Below, piece by piece: positions 59,703 to 64,000 of a DNA stretch of 64,000 bases. This stretch comes from Candidatus Zixiibacteriota bacterium (lineage in GTDB: Bacteria; Zixibacteria; MSB-5A5; WJJR01; JAJRUJ01): the NCBI GenBank assembly GCA_024277855.1, contig JAJRUJ010000087.1, positions 16,191-80,190 on the forward strand, read 5' to 3'. Made by a program: the position numbers and the translations under genes. The notes beneath the pieces are model-generated. The model was not told the origin of the DNA. It made no database searches and was given only the letters and a program-made list of their open reading frames with translations. How positions within the stretch are numbered: position 1 is the first letter of the stretch; each line of letters opens with the position of its first letter.

Positions 59703-61922
59703 TTGGATTATCGACTGGACCTGAACGAACCACAGCGCGAAGCCGTTGAAACCGTCGACGGGCCATTGCTTATTCTTGCCGGCGCCGGTTCCGGTAAAAC
59801 TCGCGTAATCACCTATCGTGTGGCTCATCTGATCCGCGACCTCGGCATTAATCCGACCCGGGTCCTCGCGGTTACTTTCACCAACAAAGCCGCGGGGGAG
59901 ATGAAACACCGCATCGGAGACTTGCTCGAAGAACCGGTGGGGCCGGGTCTCCAGATTTCAACATTCCATTCTTTCTGTGCGCGTGTGATGCGTTCGCACG
60001 CCGAGCGGCTGGGTTATCCGAAAGATTTCAGTATTTACGACGATCAGGACTCTCAGCGACTGGCTAAAAAAATCATCGTCGGTCTCAATTTGCCGCCCAA
60101 ACAATTTACCCCCCGTGCCGTGCTCAGTCGGATTTCGGGGGCTAAAGACATCCTGCTCGATCCGGCTGAATACGCCCGGACCTGTCACGACCACTACAGC
60201 AAAGAAGTCGCCCGGATTTATCAAATTTACCAGGAGACGCTTTTTGACGCCGGGGCGTTCGATTTTGACGATTTGATTTACCAAACAGTCCGTCTGCTCG
60301 AGACCGTCGATGATGTTCGGGAGTATTATCAGCAGAGGTTCCATTATGTCATGGTCGATGAGTTCCAGGATACCAATATCGCCCAATACCGGCTGGTCAA
60401 GACCCTTGCGGACCCGCAGGACAACCTCTGTGTCGTCGGCGATGACGATCAGTCAATCTACACCTGGCGCGGGGCCGATATCCGCAATATCCTTGAATTC
60501 GAGACCGATTTCCCGAACACCAAGGTGGTAATGCTCGAACAGAATTACCGCTCCACTCCAAACATCCTCGACGCCGCTTACGCAGTCGTCTGTGGCAATT
60601 TCCAGCGCAAAGCCAAGAAACTCTGGACCGAGCGGCCGCCGGGTGAGCAAATTACCGTCATCCTTGCCGAATCCGACACTGCCGAGGCCGACCTTGTTGC
60701 CGCGCGGATCAAGGCCTATCGGGAAAGCTCCCTGTTTAACCTCAATGAGTGTGCCGTTCTCTATCGTACCAACGCGCAGTCCCGCGCATTCGAGGAGGCG
60801 ATGCGTCGCTATGGTCTGCCCTATGTCCTGGTCGGCGGCGTGAAATTTTTCCAGCGCAAAGAGGTCAAAGACGTGCTGGCCTATGCCCAGTTGGTGAGCA
60901 ACCCGCGCAATATCGCGGCCTGGCGCCGGATAATCAATTATCCCAAGCGCGCTGTCGGCGAGACCAGCCAGGGAAAAATTGAAGCCGCCGCCGCCGCCGC
61001 CGGTCAGGGCACGATGGAATTTTGTGCCGACCCGGCTGCCGTGGCCGCAACCGTCGGCGCGCGGGCCGCCAAAAGTATTGCCAAATTCGTTGCGCTTATC
61101 GATGAACTCCGCGCCCTGCGTGAGGAACATAACCTCGGCGACTGGATGCGCCTGCTAGTCGGGAAGATTGGGATCAAGGCCGAATTGCAATCTGATGATG
61201 CGACCCCCTCCGAAACCAAGATCGAGAATGTTGATGAACTGATTGCCGCTGCCGCAGAGTATGCGATGATCAACCTTGATGCCACCCTGGAGGAGTTTCT
61301 CGAACAAGCGGCATTGGTCACCGATGTCGACCGCTGGGATCCCGACACCGACGCGGTGACCCTGATGACCCTCCATTCGGCCAAGGGACTGGAGTTCCCG
61401 GCGGTCTTTGTTGCGGGTCTCGAGGAGGGACTATTCCCGTTGTCTCAGGCGATGGACGATCCCGAAAAACTGGCCGAAGAACGACGGCTGTTCTATGTCG
61501 GTGCTACCCGCGCCCGCCAGCGGTTACACCTGACCTATGCGCGTACCCGGCGGCGCTTTGGCGAGACAATTAACCTGAAATCGCGGTTTTTGGGCGAACT
61601 CCCAAAAGATGCTTGCGCCGTGGAAAACCATATCGGGTACGACCAACTTGGTCCCGGCGGTCTTTCCTACGAACGCAAGCGGGTTAACCGGCGGAAGGCA
61701 GTTCGGAGGCCGCAGGCCGAGATCCGTCCACCGGCGGGGGAAGGGGACCTCGAGGGCCTGTTGCAGGCCGGAGTCCGTGTCCTTCATCCTCGTTTCGGCG
61801 AAGGGATGATCGAAATGGTCTCCGGTTATGGCAACGGCTTGACCTGTACGGTGGCTTTTAAGAACGGGGCGGTCAAACGGATCGTTGCCCGCTACGCCAA
61901 CTTCGAAATCCTGGGCATCTAA
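59703..61922 (+). CDS. pcrA: UvrD/PcrA-type superfamily 1 DNA helicase
   Basis: This 739-residue 3'-5' helicase has all SF1A motifs: LNEPQREAV (Q motif), Walker A AGAGSGKT, TFTNKAAGEMKHRI, Walker B VDEFQDTN, GDDDQSIYTWRGAD, LEQNYRST, LMTLHSAKGLEF and EERRLFYVGATRAR. The C-terminal 50 residues form the Tudor-like RNA-polymerase-binding domain typical of UvrD/PcrA (GVRVLHPRFGEGMIEMVSGY). It acts in nucleotide-excision and mismatch repair and transcription-coupled repair. The start is a TTG, with AAGGGG 7 nt upstream; no ATG fits. The MurJ-family gene follows after 28 nt. Confidence 0.95.
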   Translation: MDYRLDLNEPQREAVETVDGPLLILAGAGSGKTRVITYRVAHLIRDLGINPTRVLAVTFTNKAAGEMKHRIGDLLEEPVGPGLQISTFHSFCARVMRSHAERLGYPKDFSIYDDQDSQRLAKKIIVGLNLPPKQFTPRAVLSRISGAKDILLDPAEYARTCHDHYSKEVARIYQIYQETLFDAGAFDFDDLIYQTVRLLETVDDVREYYQQRFHYVMVDEFQDTNIAQYRLVKTLADPQDNLCVVGDDDQSIYTWRGADIRNILEFETDFPNTKVVMLEQNYRSTPNILDAAYAVVCGNFQRKAKKLWTERPPGEQITVILAESDTAEADLVAARIKAYRESSLFNLNECAVLYRTNAQSRAFEEAMRRYGLPYVLVGGVKFFQRKEVKDVLAYAQLVSNPRNIAAWRRIINYPKRAVGETSQGKIEAAAAAAGQGTMEFCADPAAVAATVGARAAKSIAKFVALIDELRALREEHNLGDWMRLLVGKIGIKAELQSDDATPSETKIENVDELIAAAAEYAMINLDATLEEFLEQAALVTDVDRWDPDTDAVTLMTLHSAKGLEFPAVFVAGLEEGLFPLSQAMDDPEKLAEERRLFYVGATRARQRLHLTYARTRRRFGETINLKSRFLGELPKDACAVENHIGYDQLGPGGLSYERKRVNRRKAVRRPQAEIRPPAGEGDLEGLLQAGVRVLHPRFGEGMIEMVSGYGNGLTCTVAFKNGAVKRIVARYANFEILGI

Positions 61923-61950
61923 TGGACAGGCGATCAGAGTCGGGTTCCTG

Positions 61951-63474
61951 ATGAATACACCCTCGATCCGACAAGCCGGTCTCACCGTCGTTATTTTCAC
62001 GATTGCGACTAAATTCATTGGTTTTTTTCGCGAAGTGGTTGTGGCTGGGTATTATGGAACGTCCCAGGTTGTGGATATCTATCTGGCCGGTATCACCATC
62101 CCCCTGTTGATCCGAACCGTACTTGGGCAGGCGTTGCCCAATGCATTTATTCCTCTTTTCACCCGCGAGAACACGCACGGCGGCGGCAGTAAGCGAACCG
62201 CCTTCTTCCTCCTTATCATTTTGGGAGTGGTTGCCGCAATCCTTTGGATTGCCGCCAAGCCGCTGGCGCTATTGACCAGCGGCGGTTTTTCAGGAAACGC
62301 CCAGCGTGAAGTTATGGTAATTTTTCGTATCGCGACCGGGGCTATTGTCCTCACCGCGGTAGAGTCTATCTTCCGCAGTCGTCTCCTGGCCCGGAAACGC
62401 TTTGTCTATACCAGCTTGGCTGGTTTATGGCTCAGTTCTTCGATGATTGCGGCGGTCATCCTTTACCCCGGCGGAGGGGCGCGCACACTGGTTTGGGGTT
62501 TCCTTTCCGGCTCGATGATTACCGTCATATGGTATCTTATCCCTTGCCTCCGGCATCGACCAACCGCGGAAAGCCCACCGCCGGCGCAATCCCGGCAATT
62601 CGGCAGCGAGGGTCGTTGGGTTACCGCAGTTTTGTTTCTGGGCAGCATCGGTGCGTTGTATACTTTCGTGGACCGCCATTTGGCATCGTTTCTTGGTGAA
62701 GGATCAATCGCCGCAATCCAGTATGCCAATCTCCTGGTCAGTCAACCGGTCGCGATCTGTGGCATTGCCATCGGCCTGGCCGCGTTCCCTTACCTTTCGA
62801 GTAAGGTCGCCGAGGGCGATACCTCGGCAATTACCCGAATCCTCGACCGGGCGTTTCGCTGGACTCTCATTGGGAGTATCCCCATCGCCGTCTGGCTGGG
62901 CGTGTTCGGTGATGAAATCGTCTCAGTCCTTTTCGAACGCGGCGCTTTCGACATAGTTTCCCGGGAATCTACCGGCGCACTCCTGATCCCGTACAGTATC
63001 TGGCTGGTACCCGTTGCGCTGACGTCGGTTTTGTTGCGAGTGTATTATGCTTCGTTTCGTTGGCGGCCGATCCTCCTTGCGGCTCTCACCGGCCTGGCCG
63101 TCAAAACTTCTTTAAGTTTTATGCTGGTAAATAACTATGACGCTGCCGGTCTTGTTGCCGCCTCGGCGGCGGCGGCCATTTCGACGCTGGCTGTTTTGTT
63201 CATTGCGCTCTCACCCGGATATCGTCGAGGCACCTGGTCGGGCTGGCTGCGATTGGCCATTTTTCTCACCGGCGTTTCATTCATCGGAGCGTTTGCAGGG
63301 ATTTCCCTTGTTGAAGTTTTTTCAATCTCATCCTGGGGCGCCAGAGCGGTCTCACGTGTTGCCGCAGGGGTCATCCTGAGTTTTGGTCTTGGAATTCTGC
63401 TGGGTCGCCCCTTGAGAATAGCCGAGGTCTCGCGTGTTTATAATTGGTTTTCCCGGCGGCGCTTGCGCCGTTAG
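61951..63474 (+). CDS. murJ: MurJ/MviN-family lipid flippase
   Basis: This 507-residue membrane protein has about 14 hydrophobic segments. The N-terminus (ATKFIGFFREVVVAGYYGT, then VDIYLAGITIPLLIRTVLGQ and ALPNAFIPLF) is the MurJ/MviN pattern, with conserved basic residues in the cavity. MurJ flips lipid II; some members in glycan clusters flip other polyprenyl-linked saccharides. The frame is open from 61885; the ATG at 61951 fits the family start, although its ribosome-binding site is weak. The next gene downstream is a glycosyltransferase, so a role in exopolysaccharide export is an alternative to peptidoglycan synthesis. Confidence 0.85.
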   Translation: MNTPSIRQAGLTVVIFTIATKFIGFFREVVVAGYYGTSQVVDIYLAGITIPLLIRTVLGQALPNAFIPLFTRENTHGGGSKRTAFFLLIILGVVAAILWIAAKPLALLTSGGFSGNAQREVMVIFRIATGAIVLTAVESIFRSRLLARKRFVYTSLAGLWLSSSMIAAVILYPGGGARTLVWGFLSGSMITVIWYLIPCLRHRPTAESPPPAQSRQFGSEGRWVTAVLFLGSIGALYTFVDRHLASFLGEGSIAAIQYANLLVSQPVAICGIAIGLAAFPYLSSKVAEGDTSAITRILDRAFRWTLIGSIPIAVWLGVFGDEIVSVLFERGAFDIVSRESTGALLIPYSIWLVPVALTSVLLRVYYASFRWRPILLAALTGLAVKTSLSFMLVNNYDAAGLVAASAAAAISTLAVLFIALSPGYRRGTWSGWLRLAIFLTGVSFIGAFAGISLVEVFSISSWGARAVSRVAAGVILSFGLGILLGRPLRIAEVSRVYNWFSRRRLRR

Positions 63475-63554
63475 ATCATGGCGGATATATTTTGCCGGTT
63501 AGAACAGCCGGGGGCATGGGTTACCATAATTCTCGGAGCGTCGGAAGAAAAGTA

Positions 63555-64000
63555 ATGTCGGCAACAATTGATACAGTCCTGCTGATTTACCTCCCGAGTA
63601 TCTGGGAGACCACCAACCGCCGCTATGCTTTCCGCGCCCTGGTCGATACTCTCCCGGGAAACGTCGCCGTTGTCTGTGTCGACCGTCATATCGATTTCAT
63701 CGTCAGTCCGTTCAAACGGACCGGGCGGTTTTTCACCAAGGTTTGGCGGCTGGGCGATCACGCTGAAAATGAACGGTTGCGGATCGTCCGGGCGCGGATT
63801 CTCCTGCATGAGATTCCTGCCGCCCGGCTGCCCGGGGTCACCGCCGTCAATCGCCTGATGTTGCGCCGACAGTTGCAGTCGGTTATTCGCCGCCGTTTCC
63901 CCGAAGCCCGGCGCATCATCCAGTGGATTCACCATCCCCGCCAGAGCTGGGTTTACGATGCCTTTCCCGAGGCCGGAAAGATTTACCACTGTTATGATGA
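63555..64000 (+). CDS. Glycosyltransferase (GT-B, TuaH/WsaF-like N-terminal half), 3' end off window
   Basis: The frame runs from an ATG at 63555, with GGAAG about 8-9 nt upstream, to the right edge, giving 148 residues. The visible part starts with a Rossmann strand (IDTVLLIYLPSIWETTNRRYAF) and reaches RRIIQWIHHPRQSW and KIYHCYD, where TuaH-like GT-B transferases have their first domain border. The donor-binding half is missing. It is 80 nt after the murJ stop. Family assignment is tentative; another GT-B family is possible. Confidence 0.65.
   Translation, partial: MSATIDTVLLIYLPSIWETTNRRYAFRALVDTLPGNVAVVCVDRHIDFIVSPFKRTGRFFTKVWRLGDHAENERLRIVRARILLHEIPAARLPGVTAVNRLMLRRQLQSVIRRRFPEARRIIQWIHHPRQSWVYDAFPEAGKIYHCYD

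Overview
The window is a contiguous piece of bacterial chromosome with moderately high GC and dense genes in several co-oriented blocks. I see no insertion sequence, integrase, phage gene or CRISPR array. The gene complement points to a diderm lineage of the FCB superphylum, perhaps near candidate phylum Zixibacteria. Clues are a DUF2723 (TMEM260-like) glycosyltransferase, an eukaryote-type IleRS, a PHP-domain DNA polymerase X, and a secreted protein ending in a FlgD/type-IX-like Ig sorting domain. This placement is an inference from families; no rRNA or other firm phylogenetic marker is present.

Layout. 1-6.5 kb (minus): a sugar aminotransferase (DegT) followed by a GT-C enzyme with TPRs, a GtrB-like GT2, a GT4 and a DPM1-like GT2 cut by the left edge. 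6.7-14.6 kb: PolX (minus), alanine racemase (plus), a DUF2723 protein, a small membrane coiled-coil protein and a TPR protein. Upstream of the TPR gene lies a strong promoter feeding a short structured leader or small RNA. 15.1-21.7 kb (plus): a YggS-DivIVA-PNP-IleS-DksA-like-LspA run that mirrors the ylm/divIVA cell-division neighbourhood of Gram-positive bacteria. 21.7-26.6 kb (minus): an S9 lipoprotein peptidase, an unrecognised two-domain protein and proline-pathway PruA. 26.8-31.5 kb (plus): a coupled redox cassette (DUF6599-like, DUF362, polyferredoxin, Tat aldo/keto reductase with ferredoxin domain). 31.6-33.3 kb (minus): a GT4, a mini beta-carbonic-anhydrase-like protein and tRNA-Ser(GGA).

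33.5-59.5 kb is a large surface-polysaccharide region. The plus strand carries a GT-C-like membrane protein, GT2, DUF2304, a sulfatase-superfamily/O-antigen-ligase fusion and a secreted putative glycosidase with Ig-like repeats, whose signal peptide is separated from the body by an in-frame TAA. The minus block carries a Wzx-type flippase, two CapK/PaaK adenylate-forming enzymes, a methyltransferase, a GT4, a NodB-deacetylase/GT4 fusion and a deacetylase-like anchored protein. A divergent NodU carbamoyltransferase-SxtJ-DUF5989 cassette faces an SGNH hydrolase and a BioF2/CelD-type acyltransferase. 59.7-64 kb: UvrD/PcrA helicase, MurJ-family flippase and a glycosyltransferase cut by the right edge.

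Together the accessory genes look like a pathway that builds, flips, polymerises and decorates (carbamoyl, acyl, methyl, deacetyl) an exported glycan. The exact product cannot be read from the sequence. Start sites were revised where a Shine-Dalgarno sequence or family alignment favoured an internal start.
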